Assembly: GCF_000473165.1 (NCBI RefSeq)
Contig: NZ_KI421504.1
Location: forward strand, 2,937,719 to 3,001,718
DNA length: 64,000 nt
Direction: 5' to 3'
From: Leisingera aquimarina DSM 24565
GTDB taxonomy: Bacteria > Pseudomonadota > Alphaproteobacteria > Rhodobacterales > Rhodobacteraceae
Under the pieces are notes generated by a model. That model was not told the origin of the DNA. It was given only the letters and a program-made list of their open reading frames with translations, and ran no database searches. This document shows, piece after piece, positions 46,344-56,767 of this stretch. The position numbers were made by a program, and so were the translations under genes. The stretch's first letter is position 1, and the number at the start of each line of letters is the position of its first letter.

Positions 46344-48659
46344 ATGTCCGGTCGCCAAGAAACTTCCGTTCCGGAACTTCGCGTTTATGCACCCGAGCAC
46401 CTCCGGCTGGCCGCGACACTGCTGCTGGCGCTGATGCTGATGTCCGGCCCCTGGCTGGTGCCGCTGCCGGATTGGATGGGCCGCGGCTTCGTCATGGTGG
46501 GGCTGACACTGACAGCTGTGGCGGTGCTGATGGTCATTCAAACCCGGATGCGGCTGAATGCGCGATCGATGGCGGCGGACCTGCTGACCGGCTTTATCGA
46601 AAAGGATGCAACGCCCAGTTTTGTCACGGACGACGACGGAGTAATCCATGCCTGCAACGGGGCCGCTGTAAAACGGTTCCAGGACGGCAGCCGCGACACA
46701 TTGGCAGGAACCTTGCGGTCGATCCTGGCCAACCCATCGGCGGTCTTGTACCGGCTGCAAAGCCGGGCCCGTGTTGATGGTGCCGCCCGCGAGGATATTG
46801 TGACCCGCCGCGGCCATGTACGGCTGGCGGTTCACCAGATGAATGGCGGCAGCTTTTTGTGGCGGGTCGAGGACATCCTGGATCGCGGCGGCAACGGGCG
46901 CGGTGCGGAAACGATGCCGGTTCCGATGATCACGGTTGGCCGCACTGGCGCCGTTTTGTTCATGAACGAGGCGGCCCGCGGCCTGGTCGGCGAACGGGTG
47001 AAATCCACTGATCGCTTGTTCCCCGCACTGCCAGTTATGTCCGGGCAGATCAACACGCTCAGCACCAAGACCGGCCCGGTTCAGGTGCTGGTCAGCGAGA
47101 AGAACCGAACCCAGGGCCGCAGCGAGCTGTTTCTGATGGAGGTGGATGAAGGCAGTTTCGACTCTGCCCAAGCCGGGTTGGAAGCGCTGCCGGTTCCGTT
47201 CCTTAAGGTTGCTCCCACAGGTGAGATTCTGACCAGCAACCGCATGGCCCTGCGTCTTTTGGGGGTCGATAGCTGTGCCAATCTGAAACTTGGCCAATTG
47301 ATGGAAGGGCTAGGCCGCCCGATGTCTGACTGGCTGCATGATACAGCCGATGGGCTGGCGCCGAACAAGTCTGAATTTCTGCGCCTGTCGCGTGCTGACA
47401 AGGAAGTCTTTGTTCAGGTTACACTCACCCGGGTGGTGGAAGAGGGCACTCCGGTGCTGATCGCAGTTCTGAATGACGCGACCGAGTTGAAGACGCTGGA
47501 AGCTCAGTTTGTGCAAAGCCAGAAGATGCAGGCAATTGGACAGCTCGCAGGCGGCGTTGCGCATGACTTCAACAATCTGCTGACCGCGATTTCCGGCCAC
47601 TGCGACCTGCTGCTGCTGCGTCATGATCAGGGCGATCAGGACTATGGCGACCTCATTCAGATTCACGAGAACGCCAACCGGGCGGCCTCGCTTGTAAGCC
47701 AGCTGCTGGCGTTTTCGCGCAAACAGACCCTGCAGCCCGAAACCCTGGATGTACGGGACACGCTGTCGGACCTGACCCACCTGTTGAACCGGCTGGTGGG
47801 CGAAAAGGTTACCCTGACCCTCAGTCATGATCCGGTGATGAAGTCGATCCGGGCTGATAAGCGGCAGCTGGAACAGGTGCTGATGAATCTGGTGGTGAAC
47901 GCGCGCGATGCGATGCCGCAGGGCGGTGAGATCCGGGTCGAGACGGAAGTCATCTCGCTGGACAAACCGCTGGAACGGAACCGCGCCACAGTTCCGGCCG
48001 GCGATTGGGTTACCGTGAAAGTGTCCGACGAAGGCGTCGGAATCGCTCCGGACAAGCTGCAAAAAGTGTTTGAGCCTTTCTACACCACTAAACGCACGGG
48101 CGAGGGAACGGGGCTGGGCTTGTCCACGGCCTATGGCATCATCAAGCAGACCGGCGGCTACATCTTCGTCGACTCGGTCAAGGGGCACGGCACGCAGTTC
48201 ACCCTGTTCTTTCCGGTCTACAAACAGCAGGCCGACCAGCAGGCCATCGAAAAGCCGACGGAGACCGCGGAGAAGGCTGTTGCCGCCCAGCATGGCGAGG
48301 GCGTGGTGCTGTTGGTCGAGGATGAGGCTCCGGTGCGGGCCTTTGCCTCCCGGGCACTCAGGATGCGGGGCTATACGGTTCTGGAAGCAGAATCCGCTGA
48401 GGACGCACTGCGCACGCTGGAAGATCCCGGTCTGACGGTGGATGTTTTTGTCACCGATGTGGTGATGCCCGGCATGGACGGCCCCAGCTGGGTGCGCCAG
48501 GCGCTGAAAGAGCGTCCTGATACCCGCGTGGTGTTTGTTTCAGGTTATGCCGAAGGAGCCTTTGGCGAGGCTGACCCGGATGTGCCGAATTCAGTGTTCC
48601 TGCCCAAGCCGTTCTCGCTCAACCAGTTGACCGAAACGGTTCATGCGCAACTGCATTGA
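46344..48659 (+). CDS. cckA: Hybrid sensor histidine kinase CckA
   Basis: Master kinase of the alphaproteobacterial CckA-ChpT-CtrA relay; in Rhodobacterales this relay influences motility and gene transfer agent production. 771 residues: two N-terminal membrane helices (LAATLLLALMLMSGPWLVPLP; GFVMVGLTLTAVAVLMVI), two PAS-like regions, a HisKA helix GQLAGGVAHDFNNLLTA (His407), a HATPase domain (LMNLVVNARDAMPQGG, GTGLGLSTAYGIIKQTGG) and a receiver domain (LLVEDEAP, Asp705 in VTDVVMPGMDG). The start at 46344 follows GGAG; an upstream in-frame ATG at 46311 is less likely. Confidence 0.95.
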   Translation: MSGRQETSVPELRVYAPEHLRLAATLLLALMLMSGPWLVPLPDWMGRGFVMVGLTLTAVAVLMVIQTRMRLNARSMAADLLTGFIEKDATPSFVTDDDGVIHACNGAAVKRFQDGSRDTLAGTLRSILANPSAVLYRLQSRARVDGAAREDIVTRRGHVRLAVHQMNGGSFLWRVEDILDRGGNGRGAETMPVPMITVGRTGAVLFMNEAARGLVGERVKSTDRLFPALPVMSGQINTLSTKTGPVQVLVSEKNRTQGRSELFLMEVDEGSFDSAQAGLEALPVPFLKVAPTGEILTSNRMALRLLGVDSCANLKLGQLMEGLGRPMSDWLHDTADGLAPNKSEFLRLSRADKEVFVQVTLTRVVEEGTPVLIAVLNDATELKTLEAQFVQSQKMQAIGQLAGGVAHDFNNLLTAISGHCDLLLLRHDQGDQDYGDLIQIHENANRAASLVSQLLAFSRKQTLQPETLDVRDTLSDLTHLLNRLVGEKVTLTLSHDPVMKSIRADKRQLEQVLMNLVVNARDAMPQGGEIRVETEVISLDKPLERNRATVPAGDWVTVKVSDEGVGIAPDKLQKVFEPFYTTKRTGEGTGLGLSTAYGIIKQTGGYIFVDSVKGHGTQFTLFFPVYKQQADQQAIEKPTETAEKAVAAQHGEGVVLLVEDEAPVRAFASRALRMRGYTVLEAESAEDALRTLEDPGLTVDVFVTDVVMPGMDGPSWVRQALKERPDTRVVFVSGYAEGAFGEADPDVPNSVFLPKPFSLNQLTETVHAQLH

Positions 48660-48680
48660 GGTTGAGAAATTCAGATCTGT

Positions 48681-48706
48681 AAAAGCCGCCGGTTCCGTGG
48701 CTTTTT
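48681..48706. terminator. Bidirectional terminator between cckA and the sulfotransferase-like gene
   Basis: AAAAGCC (48681-48687) pairs with GGCTTTTT (48699-48706), giving a stem with an A-run on one side and a T-run on the other, so it can stop transcription from both convergent genes. Confidence 0.65.
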
Positions 48707-48710
48707 ATGG

Positions 48711-49310
48711 TCAACGGGCTGGAATAGAATCGTAAAGTTCAAATTCCGCAGCACGCTTTCGCCGGACATGGTTCTGGGCTTCCGGGCTTAGTGTCAGACT
48801 TGCCTGAGGGCTGACATTTTTGCGCTTCAGCCGGATTTCCACGTCCAGGCGAAGTTCCAGGAACTGCTTCAATGCGTCCTGATCCTCATAGCGGAACAGA
48901 TGGCTGACCTTGCAGCCATTTGGCTGTGCTTCCAGGAATTTTGCTTGGCTGCCGACATTGGCAAAGGCGGGCGGTTTGCCTTTGCAATAGGCGTGCAGGA
49001 AGTCGTCAAAGCCGACATCTTTGGTCGAATTCGGATTGCCATCCAGCGCCGGCCGCTGCCGGTACCTGTACCAGCTGCCAAGCCAGCTGACCGGCTCCCG
49101 CATCACTGCGGCGACTTCCAGTTCGGCTCCGCAGACCTTCTCAAACATCGGCCGGATCCAGCGGTTGTAGCGGTACAGCGGCGCATGTTTCAGCTCCGGC
49201 GGGTCGGAGATCACCAGATCCGCCCGGTTGCGCAACGCCGCCTGAAAGGCGGTGGTGCCGGTCTTGGGAACGGAGAGAAGTGCCAGCCGTTCTTTGAAAA
49301 ATATCATCAT
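48711..49310 (-). CDS. Sulfotransferase-fold protein
   Basis: A 199-residue cytosolic protein. LLSVPKTGTTAFQAAL (residues ~11-26) is the 5'-phosphosulfate-binding loop of PAPS-dependent sulfotransferases, and VAAVMREPVSWLGSWYRYR matches the 3'-phosphate-binding segment. It is shorter than typical sulfotransferases. The acceptor is unknown; relatives act on glycans, lipids and small molecules. It begins with tandem ATG codons and is divergent from recA, sharing a ~190-base intergenic region with two SOS boxes. Confidence 0.8.
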   Translation of the reverse strand: MMIFFKERLALLSVPKTGTTAFQAALRNRADLVISDPPELKHAPLYRYNRWIRPMFEKVCGAELEVAAVMREPVSWLGSWYRYRQRPALDGNPNSTKDVGFDDFLHAYCKGKPPAFANVGSQAKFLEAQPNGCKVSHLFRYEDQDALKQFLELRLDVEIRLKRKNVSPQASLTLSPEAQNHVRRKRAAEFELYDSIPAR

Positions 49311-49403
49311 TCCGTTAACTGCCCGGTAAAATTTCTTGCTGCGGATTAGCCATCAATCTTTCTTTAACACCCAGAGTTTGTTGTGGGTACACAGAGTTTT
49401 CTG

Positions 49404-49447
49404 TTGCAATGTTCTCTTTTTGATCTCATAAGGAACAAGAGGTGAAC
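49404..49447 (+). promoter_or_regulatory. recA promoter with two LexA boxes
   Basis: TTGCAA (49404-49409), a 17-base spacer and CATAAG (49427-49432) form a plausible promoter. GTTC-N7-GATC (49411-49425) lies inside the spacer and GAAC-N7-GAAC (49433-49447) at the expected start of transcription. Both forms are described as alphaproteobacterial (Rhodobacter) LexA sites, so recA is very probably SOS-controlled. Confidence 0.8.
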
Positions 49448-49503
49448 AAAGCAGTGATTGCCGCACGCCCCGGTGTGTGACACATAGAAAGGGACAAGGG
49501 ACT

Positions 49504-50571
49504 ATGGCGGATCTTTTGACCATGAAAAATAAAGTAAGCGGTGACAAGCAAAAGGCGCTCGACAGCGCGCTTGCCCAGATTGAGCGGCAGTTCGGCAAGG
49601 GCTCCATCATGAAGCTCGGCGATGGCACTGCGCTGCAGGAGATCGAGGCCAGCTCGACCGGATCGCTGGGCCTGGACATTGCGTTGGGGATCGGCGGTCT
49701 GCCGATGGGGCGGATCATCGAAATCTACGGTCCGGAAAGCTCGGGCAAGACAACGCTGACGCTGCATTGCATTGCAGAACAGCAGAAGAAGGGCGGTGTC
49801 TGCGCCTTTGTCGACGCGGAACACGCGCTGGATCCGCAATATGCGGCCAAGCTGGGGGTCGATCTGGATGAGCTGTTGATCTCGCAGCCCGATACCGGCG
49901 AACAGGCGCTGGAAATCACCGACACGCTGGTGCGTTCGGGGGCCGTCAACATGGTGATCGTCGACTCGGTTGCGGCGCTGACCCCGAAATCCGAGCTTGA
50001 AGGCGACATGGGCGACAGCAGTGTCGGCGTGCAGGCCCGGCTGATGAGCCAGGCAATGCGCAAACTGACCGGTTCGATCAGCCGCTCCAAATGCATGGTG
50101 ATCTTCATCAACCAGATCCGCATGAAGATCGGCGTGATGTTCGGCTCCCCCGAAACCACCACCGGCGGCAACGCGTTGAAGTTCTACTCCTCCGTCCGCC
50201 TGGACATCCGCCGCATCGGCGCGATCAAGGACCGGGACGAGGTGGTCGGTAATTCGACCCGCGTCAAAGTGGTGAAGAACAAGGTGGCGCCGCCGTTCAA
50301 GCAGGTGGAATTCGACATCATGTATGGCGAAGGCATCTCGAAGATGGGAGAACTGCTGGATCTGGGCGTGGCGGCCGGTGTCGTCAACAAATCCGGTGCC
50401 TGGTTCTCCTACGGGGATGAGCGGATCGGGCAGGGGCGCGAAAACGCCAAAACCTTCCTGCGGGACAACCCGGCGATTGCCTTTGATATCGAAGATAAGA
50501 TCCGCGCCTCGCACGGGCTGGAGTTCGACCGTCCGGATGTGAGCGGCACAGACGATATCCTTGAGGCCTAA
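49504..50571 (+). CDS. recA: Recombinase A
   Basis: Forms filaments on single-stranded DNA for homologous recombination and triggers LexA self-cleavage. 355 residues with Walker [10 protein letters not shown] (76-84), Walker [15 protein letters not shown], the L1 loop [19 protein letters not shown] and L2 [23 protein letters not shown]. The start at 49504 ([10 protein letters not shown]) follows AAGGGAC; nine extra upstream codons are open but not protein-like. SOS boxes upstream; intrinsic terminator downstream. Confidence 0.98.
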   Translation: MADLLTMKNKVSGDKQKALDSALAQIERQFGKGSIMKLGDGTALQEIEASSTGSLGLDIALGIGGLPMGRIIEIYGPESSGKTTLTLHCIAEQQKKGGVCAFVDAEHALDPQYAAKLGVDLDELLISQPDTGEQALEITDTLVRSGAVNMVIVDSVAALTPKSELEGDMGDSSVGVQARLMSQAMRKLTGSISRSKCMVIFINQIRMKIGVMFGSPETTTGGNALKFYSSVRLDIRRIGAIKDRDEVVGNSTRVKVVKNKVAPPFKQVEFDIMYGEGISKMGELLDLGVAAGVVNKSGAWFSYGDERIGQGRENAKTFLRDNPAIAFDIEDKIRASHGLEFDRPDVSGTDDILEA

Positions 50572-50606
50572 GCGCCGGATAATCTGATCAAATATTTGAA
50601 ATGCGA

Positions 50607-50633
50607 GGGCGTGGCGCAAGCTGCGCCCTTTTT
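50607..50633 (+). terminator. recA intrinsic terminator
   Basis: GGGCG (50607-50611) pairs with CGCCC (50624-50628) around a self-complementary GCGCAAGCTGC-type interior, directly followed by five T residues (50629-50633), 36 bases after the recA stop. Confidence 0.75.
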
Positions 50634-50726
50634 CATGGGAGACGCTGCTTCGCGCTGTGGACAGCGCGCCGGCGGGGGGGTAAACCTGCGCGGACCGCTT
50701 ATTTAAGCCCGCAAGAGATCCCGCAT

Positions 50727-53378
50727 ATGCCGACGCTCAATGACATCCGCTCAACCTTTCTGAACTACTTTGCCAAACAGGGGCACGAAGTGGTGGATTC
50801 CAGCCCGCTGGTGCCGCGCAACGATCCGACCCTGATGTTCACCAACTCAGGCATGGTGCAGTTCAAGAACTGTTTTACCGGGGTTGAGACCCGCGACTAC
50901 AAACGCGCGACCTCCTCGCAGAAATGCGTGCGCGCCGGCGGCAAACACAACGACCTCGACAACGTCGGCTATACGGCGCGGCATCACACGTTCTTTGAGA
51001 TGCTCGGCAACTTCTCCTTTGGCGACTACTTTAAGCATGAGGCGATCCCTTTTGCCTGGGAGCTGATCACCAAGGAGCTCGAGGTCCCCAAGAACCGGCT
51101 CTACACCACCGTCTATCACACCGATGACGAAGCCTTTGAAATCTGGAAGAAAATGGGTGTGCCCGAGGACCGGATCATCCGTATCGCAACCTCTGACAAC
51201 TTCTGGCAGATGGGTGATACCGGTCCTTGCGGCCCTTGCACCGAAATCTTCTATGACCACGGCGATCACATCTGGGGCGGCCCTCCGGGTTCAGCTGAGG
51301 AAGATGGCGACCGGTTCATCGAGATCTGGAACCTCGTATTCATGCAGAATGAGAAGTTCGCCGACGGCTCGATGGTCGATCTGGAGATGCAGTCGATTGA
51401 TACCGGCATGGGGCTGGAGCGGATTGCGGCGCTGCTGCAGGGCACCCATGACAACTATGAAACCGATCTGTTCAAGTCGCTGATTGAAGCTTCCGCAAAT
51501 GTGACTAACTCGGAGCCGTTTGGCGATCAGAACGTGCACCACCGGGTGATCGCCGATCACCTGCGCTCCTGTTCCTTCCTGATTGCCGAAGGCGTGCTGC
51601 CCTCGAACGAAGGCCGCGGTTACGTTTTGCGCCGGATCATGCGCCGCGCGATGCGTCACGCGTCGCTGCTGGGCGCAACGGATCCGGTCATGCACAAACT
51701 GGTGCCGGCACTGGTTCAGAAGATGGGCGCCGCCTATCCGGAACTCGGCCAGGGGCAGGCCCTGATCGAAGAGACCTTTGAGCAGGAAGAAACCCGTTTC
51801 CTCAGGACATTGGACCGTGGCCTGAAGCTGCTGGATGATGCCTCGGGCGATCTAGGCAAGGGCGATGTCCTGCCCGGTGAAACCGCGTTCAAGCTGTACG
51901 ACACTTATGGCTTCCCGCTCGATCTGACGCAGGATGCTTTGCGCGCAAAAGAGATTGAGGTCGACACTGACGGTTTCGATGCGGCGATGAAAGAGCAAAA
52001 GGAGAAGTCCCGCGCTGGCGGCATCGGTCTGGGCGAAGCGGCGGATGTGAAGGTTTACTTCGACATTCTTGATACAGCCGGCCCGACAGAATTCCTGGGC
52101 TATGAGACCGAAAAGGCCGAAGGCCAGGTTGCAGCAATCGTCAGGGATGGCGCGCAGGTTCAATCGGCGGGCAAGGGCGAAACGGTTCAGATCATCCTGA
52201 ACCAGACGCCGTTCTACGGCGAAAGCGGTGGTCAGGTTGGTGATAGCGGTGTGCTGACTGTCGAAGGCGGCGCGGCCCGTATTTCCGACACCAAAAAGGT
52301 GGAAGGGCTGTTCCTGCACATTGCCGAAGTGATCGAAGGCGAAATTGTCGTCGGCCTTGGTGCCGCCATGGAGGTGGATCACGCGCGCCGGAGCCGGATC
52401 CGGGCCAACCACTCGGCCACTCACCTTCTGCATGAGGCGCTGCGCAATGCGCTGGGAGAGCATGTGGCCCAGAAAGGATCGCTCAACGCCGCGGACCGTC
52501 TGCGGTTTGATTTCAGCCACAACAAGGCGATGAGCGTTGCTGAGCTGACTAAGGTTGGCGCGGAAGTGAATGATTTCATTCGGCAAAACACACCTGTATC
52601 AACCCGGATCATGACCCCGGATGATGCGCGGGACCTGGGCGCGCAGGCGCTATTCGGCGAGAAATACGGCGATGAGGTCCGTGTGGTCTCCATGGGCCGG
52701 GCGAAAACCGGCAAGGGCCATGACGGCGACACCTATTCAATCGAGTTGTGCGGTGGCACCCATGTGAAGCAGACCGGCGACATTGGCACCTTTGTAATCC
52801 TTGGCGACAGCGCGTCTTCGGCTGGCGTGCGCCGGATCGAGGCGCTGACGGGGGCCGCGGCGTTTGAGCATCTGGAGCGCGAAGCAGGCCGAATGGCCGA
52901 AATTGCAACTGCGCTGAAGGCGCAGCCTGCGGATGTCATGGACCGTCTGAAGGCGATGATGGACGAGCGCAAGGTTCTGCAGAACGAGATTTCGAACCTC
53001 AAGCAGCAGGTTGCGATGGGCGGCGGTTCCGGGAACGGTGCCGATGCCAAGGACGTCAACGGCAAGAAGTTCCTGGCCCAGGCACTGAAAGGGGTGTCTG
53101 GCAAAGACCTGCGCGGTCTCATTGATGCGCATAAGCAGAACATCGGCTCTGGTGTGATCCTGCTGATTGCCGAGGAGGATGGCAAGGTTGCTGTGGCCGC
53201 GGGCGTGACCGACGATCTGACTGGCGAAATCTCAGCTGTGGACGTGCTGAAGGCGGCTGTTCCAGCCGTGGGCGGCAAAGGCGGCGGCGGCCGTCCGGAT
53301 ATGGCCCAGGGCGGTGGCAAGGATTTCTCCGGCGCCGACGAGGCGATCAAGGCAGCCGAGGCCGTGCTGGCTGGCTGA
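50727..53378 (+). CDS. alaS: Alanyl-tRNA synthetase
   Basis: Charges tRNA-Ala. 883 residues: class II core ([17 protein letters not shown] motif region, [19 protein letters not shown]), C-Ala-preceding editing domain with [12 protein letters not shown] and [13 protein letters not shown] (zinc/editing site), and a C-terminal glycine-rich oligomerisation region ([18 protein letters not shown]). The start is the ATG at 50727 with AGAG upstream; the frame is open for 42 more codons but these cross the recA terminator. Confidence 0.98.
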   Translation: MPTLNDIRSTFLNYFAKQGHEVVDSSPLVPRNDPTLMFTNSGMVQFKNCFTGVETRDYKRATSSQKCVRAGGKHNDLDNVGYTARHHTFFEMLGNFSFGDYFKHEAIPFAWELITKELEVPKNRLYTTVYHTDDEAFEIWKKMGVPEDRIIRIATSDNFWQMGDTGPCGPCTEIFYDHGDHIWGGPPGSAEEDGDRFIEIWNLVFMQNEKFADGSMVDLEMQSIDTGMGLERIAALLQGTHDNYETDLFKSLIEASANVTNSEPFGDQNVHHRVIADHLRSCSFLIAEGVLPSNEGRGYVLRRIMRRAMRHASLLGATDPVMHKLVPALVQKMGAAYPELGQGQALIEETFEQEETRFLRTLDRGLKLLDDASGDLGKGDVLPGETAFKLYDTYGFPLDLTQDALRAKEIEVDTDGFDAAMKEQKEKSRAGGIGLGEAADVKVYFDILDTAGPTEFLGYETEKAEGQVAAIVRDGAQVQSAGKGETVQIILNQTPFYGESGGQVGDSGVLTVEGGAARISDTKKVEGLFLHIAEVIEGEIVVGLGAAMEVDHARRSRIRANHSATHLLHEALRNALGEHVAQKGSLNAADRLRFDFSHNKAMSVAELTKVGAEVNDFIRQNTPVSTRIMTPDDARDLGAQALFGEKYGDEVRVVSMGRAKTGKGHDGDTYSIELCGGTHVKQTGDIGTFVILGDSASSAGVRRIEALTGAAAFEHLEREAGRMAEIATALKAQPADVMDRLKAMMDERKVLQNEISNLKQQVAMGGGSGNGADAKDVNGKKFLAQALKGVSGKDLRGLIDAHKQNIGSGVILLIAEEDGKVAVAAGVTDDLTGEISAVDVLKAAVPAVGGKGGGGRPDMAQGGGKDFSGADEAIKAAEAVLAG

Positions 53379-53402
53379 CCATTTGGTCAAAAAATGCTTG
53401 GT

Positions 53403-53434
53403 CTTTCCGGCAAATTGCCTAATCTGCCGGAAAG
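53403..53434 (+). terminator. 10-bp hairpin after alaS
   Basis: CTTTCCGGCA (53403-53412) is perfectly complementary to TGCCGGAAAG (53425-53434). It lies between the alaS stop and the DUF1330 ribosome site; there is no T-run, so it may be a processing or partial-termination structure. Confidence 0.5.
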
Positions 53435-53455
53435 AACATAACTTGGGAGGCTCCG

Positions 53456-53743
53456 ATGCCCGCACTTTGGATTGCACATGTGACTGTCACTGACGCTGAT
53501 GCCTATGGCAAGTATGCCGAATTGGCGGGGCCTGCCATTGCCAAGCACGGCGGCACGTTTGTCGCCCGTGGCGGGCGTTTCGTGCAGCTGGAGGGCAAAG
53601 AGCGTCCGCGCAATGTGGTGGCCAAATTCCCAAGTGTTGACGCTGCCGTCGATTGCTATCACAGCCCGGAATACCAGGAGGCGCTGAGCCATGCGCGCGG
53701 CGCATCCGAGCGCGAGCTGATGGTGGTGGAAACCTCCGAATAA
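53456..53743 (+). CDS. DUF1330 family protein
   Basis: A 95-residue single-domain protein of the DUF1330 dimeric alpha-beta-barrel family: WIAHVTVTDADAYGKYAELAGPAIAKHGG, FVARGGRFVQLEG, RNVVAKFPSVDAAVDCYHSPEYQEAL. Function unknown. GGGAGG precedes the ATG. Its stop overlaps the start of the MOSC gene (TAATG), so the two are translationally coupled. Confidence 0.9.
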   Translation: MPALWIAHVTVTDADAYGKYAELAGPAIAKHGGTFVARGGRFVQLEGKERPRNVVAKFPSVDAAVDCYHSPEYQEALSHARGASERELMVVETSE

Positions 53744-54225
53744 TGATCACCGCTTTTGCGGAAATGCTGAAACGTCACGCTGGCCAAGGCCGGGTGGCGT
53801 GGATCGGCCTGCGCCCTGCGCGGAGGGAAGAAATTCTGGCAGCGGAGACTGTGGATGTAACGGCAGCGGGCCTTTGCGGCGATCATGCCAAAGAAGGCAA
53901 GCGCGCCGTTACATTAATCCAGGCTGAGCATCTGCCGGTGATTGCGGCCCTTGCCGGGCTGGACAATTTACAGCCGGAACTGCTGCGCCGGAACTTTGTC
54001 GTTTCCCGGATCAATCTGGCAGCTTTGCGCAAAGCCAAACTGCAAATCGGGAGTGCTGTTTTGCATGTGACCGGCCCCTGTCCGCCCTGCTCGCGGATGG
54101 AGGAGCTACTGGGCCATGGCGGTTACAACGCGATGCGCGGACATGGCGGCTGGTATGCCGAAGTGGTGGAGCCGGGCAGGGTGGCTTTGGATGACAGCGT
54201 TACAGCTCTGACTTCAGCGGAATAG
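53743..54225 (+). CDS. MOSC-domain protein
   Basis: A 160-residue protein of the MOSC (molybdenum cofactor sulfurase C-terminal) superfamily, typically handling sulfur or oxygen transfer linked to molybdenum cofactor. Seen: WIGLRPARREEILAAE, AGLCGDHAKEGKRAVTLIQAEHLPVIAAL, ELLRRNFVVSRINLAALR, and VLHVTGPCPPCSRMEELLG with a CPPC pair at the position of the conserved sulfur-carrying cysteine. Coupled to DUF1330; convergent with typA. Confidence 0.88.
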   Translation: MITAFAEMLKRHAGQGRVAWIGLRPARREEILAAETVDVTAAGLCGDHAKEGKRAVTLIQAEHLPVIAALAGLDNLQPELLRRNFVVSRINLAALRKAKLQIGSAVLHVTGPCPPCSRMEELLGHGGYNAMRGHGGWYAEVVEPGRVALDDSVTALTSAE

Positions 54226-54257
54226 AAAACGGCGGCAGAAGTTTCTGCCGCCGTTTT
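54226..54257. terminator. Bidirectional intrinsic terminator (MOSC / typA)
   Basis: A 15-base arm (54226-54240) is perfectly complementary to 54243-54257; the core CGGCGGCAG/CTGCCGCCG stem is flanked by A-run and T-run, ideal for stopping both convergent genes. Confidence 0.85.
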
Positions 54258-54262
54258 ATCTA

Positions 54263-56083
54263 TCAGGCGTTGGCCTTGGCCATCCGCTTCCGCTCATGCG
54301 GATCCAGGTAGCGCTTGCGCAGGCGCACAGAGTTGGGTGTCACCTCGACCAGCTCGTCGTCGTTGATGTAGGCAATCGATTCTTCCAGCGACAGGGTCAC
54401 AGGGGTCGTCAAACGCACCGCGTCATCGGTGCCCGAGGCCCGCACGTTGGTCAGCTTCTTGCCCTTCAGCGGGTTAACTTCCAGGTCGTTCTCGCGGGAG
54501 TGCTCGCCGATGATCATGCCGGTGTAGACGTCGGCCTGGGCGCCGATCATCATCTTGCCGCGCTCTTCCAGGTTCCACAGGGCGAAGGCAACTGAAGTGC
54601 CGTTTTCCATCGAGATCAGCACGCCTGCGCGGCGGCCCGGGATCGCTCCCTTATGCTGAGTCCAGCCGTGGAACACGCGGTTCAGAACGCCGGTGCCGCG
54701 GGTGTCGGTCAGGAATTCACCGTGATAGCCGATCAGACCGCGTGAGGGCACATGCGCGATGATGCGGGTCTTGCCTGCGCCTGCGGGCTTCATCTCGACC
54801 AGCTCGCCTTTGCGGGCGCCGGTCAGTTTTTCGATCACCGCGCCGGAGTATTCGTCATCCACGTCGATGGTGGCTTCTTCTACAGGCTCCATGCGCTTGC
54901 CGTCGACTTCCTTCATGATCACCTGCGGGCGGGAGATCGACAGCTCGAACCCTTCGCGGCGCATGTTCTCAATCAGAACACCCATCTGCAGTTCGCCGCG
55001 GCCAGACACCTCAAAGGCTTCACCGCCGGGGGTGTCCTGGATTTTGATGGCGACGTTGCTTTCGGCCTCTTTCATCAGACGGTCGCGGATGACGCGCGAC
55101 TGGACCTTCTTGCCGTCGCGGCCGGCCAGCGGGCTGTCGTTGATACCAAAAGTCACGGTGATGGTCGGCGGGTCGATCGGCTGGGCGTCCAGAGGCTCTT
55201 CCACGGCCAGCGCGCAGATGGTATCGGCCACCGTCGCCTTGGCCATGCCCGCGAGGGACACGATGTCACCTGCCTGGGCTTCCTCGATGTCCTGCTGAGC
55301 CAGGCCGCGGAACGCCTGGATGCGTGTGACGCGGAACTGCTCGATTTTCTGGCCAATACGGGTGAGGGCCTGCACGGTGGCGCCGACCTTCAGCTTGCCG
55401 GATTCGACGCGGCCGGTCAGCAGGCGGCCCACAAAGGGGTCGCTGCCCAGGGTAGTGGCCAGCATCCGGAAATCTTCGTCCTGGCGTTTGATCTGTTTCG
55501 GCTCGGGCACGTGGTTCACGATCAGATTGAACAGCGCGTGCAGATCCTTGCGGGGGCCGTCCAGATCCGCATCCGCCCAGCCGTTACGGCCAGAGGCATA
55601 CATGTGCGGGAAGTCCAGCTGGTCTTCGTTGGCGTCGAGTGATGCAAACAAGTCAAAGCACTCGTCCAGCGCCCGGTCGGGCTCGGCGTCTGGCTTGTCG
55701 ACCTTGTTCAGAACCACAATCGGACGCAGGCCCAGGGCCAGCGCCTTGGATGTCACGAATTTGGTCTGCGGCATCGGGCCTTCGGCGGCGTCCACCAGCA
55801 GCACCACACCGTCGACCATCGACAGGATCCGTTCCACTTCGCCGCCGAAATCGGCGTGGCCGGGGGTGTCGACGATGTTGATACGGGTGCCGTTCCACTC
55901 GACCGAGGTGGGTTTGGCAAAAATGGTGATGCCGCGCTCGCGCTCCAGATCGTTGCTGTCCATGGCGCGTTCCGCCACAGCCTGATTTTCGCGGAAGGCG
56001 CCGGATTGTTTCAGCAGCTCGTCGACCAGGGTGGTTTTGCCGTGGTCAACGTGAGCAATGATCGCAATGTTGCGCAAGTCCAT
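54263..56083 (-). CDS. typA: Translational GTPase TypA/BipA
   Basis: A ribosome-associated GTPase of the elongation-factor family used in stress and ribosome assembly. 606 residues, the usual size: G1 AHVDHGKTT (10-18), G2/switch [10 protein letters not shown]3 [11 protein letters not shown]4 NKVDKPD, domains II-III and the TypA-specific C-terminal domain ([34 protein letters not shown]). The start at 56083 ([12 protein letters not shown]) is chosen because upstream codons are not TypA-like. Confidence 0.97.
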   Translation of the reverse strand: MDLRNIAIIAHVDHGKTTLVDELLKQSGAFRENQAVAERAMDSNDLERERGITIFAKPTSVEWNGTRINIVDTPGHADFGGEVERILSMVDGVVLLVDAAEGPMPQTKFVTSKALALGLRPIVVLNKVDKPDAEPDRALDECFDLFASLDANEDQLDFPHMYASGRNGWADADLDGPRKDLHALFNLIVNHVPEPKQIKRQDEDFRMLATTLGSDPFVGRLLTGRVESGKLKVGATVQALTRIGQKIEQFRVTRIQAFRGLAQQDIEEAQAGDIVSLAGMAKATVADTICALAVEEPLDAQPIDPPTITVTFGINDSPLAGRDGKKVQSRVIRDRLMKEAESNVAIKIQDTPGGEAFEVSGRGELQMGVLIENMRREGFELSISRPQVIMKEVDGKRMEPVEEATIDVDDEYSGAVIEKLTGARKGELVEMKPAGAGKTRIIAHVPSRGLIGYHGEFLTDTRGTGVLNRVFHGWTQHKGAIPGRRAGVLISMENGTSVAFALWNLEERGKMMIGAQADVYTGMIIGEHSRENDLEVNPLKGKKLTNVRASGTDDAVRLTTPVTLSLEESIAYINDDELVEVTPNSVRLRKRYLDPHERKRMAKANA

Positions 56084-56176
56084 GACGTTCGCCTTTGTAA
56101 GGAAGTTGGGCCGCGCATAGCCCGAACCCGGTACAAAGGCCAGAGGAAATCCGTCCAAAGGCGCCGCAAATGCGGA

Positions 56177-56512
56177 TCAGTGAGCGGAAGACTTGGAAAA
56201 CAGGTGGATGATGACGATGCCCGACATGATCAGCACCATGCCGATCACAGCTGGCAAATCCAATTTCTGGCCGAAGACAAAGAAGGCGATCACGGCAATC
56301 AGCAGGATGCCGAGCCCGGACCAGATCGCATAGACAATCCCAACCGGCATGAATTTCAGCGTCAGCCCCATCATGTAGAAGGAAAACGCATAGGCAACCA
56401 GAACGACGAGCGACGGTCCCAGTTTGCTGAACTGCTGGCTGGCTTGCAGGGCCGTGGTGCCGATGGTTTCCGCTGCAACCGCGATGATCAGATAGAAATA
56501 GTGAACCGGCAT
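56177..56512 (-). CDS. Small multidrug resistance (SMR/EmrE-like) transporter
   Basis: A 111-residue inner-membrane protein with four hydrophobic helices. Glu15 in FYLIIAVAAETIGTTAL corresponds to the essential glutamate of EmrE that exchanges protons for cationic drugs; FMPVGIVYAIWSGLGILLIA is the conserved third block. Probably a QAC exporter, possibly half of an asymmetric pair, though no partner is adjacent. The start at 56512 follows GGAGGCAGAG; an ATG four codons upstream is possible. Confidence 0.9.
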   Translation of the reverse strand: MPVHYFYLIIAVAAETIGTTALQASQQFSKLGPSLVVLVAYAFSFYMMGLTLKFMPVGIVYAIWSGLGILLIAVIAFFVFGQKLDLPAVIGMVLIMSGIVIIHLFSKSSAH

Positions 56513-56767
56513 CTCTGCCTCCATGTGCGCGTTCCGCCCCGGCCTGCGGCGGGGCTGTGTTCCTAATTCCGGTACCGTATCCAATGCAGTGCTGGAAGTC
56601 CCAATGCGTCACTGCTTGCCCTGTTTTCGGCCTCAGTGGAAGCGAACAGATGACTGTGCGCAGATACGCTGTACCAAAATTGAAAGCTGTATTAGGAGAA
56701 AATTCTGAAAAGGAAGATCACAGTGAAACGATCACTCTGATCAGTGTCTGGATGCGAGGAGCGACAA

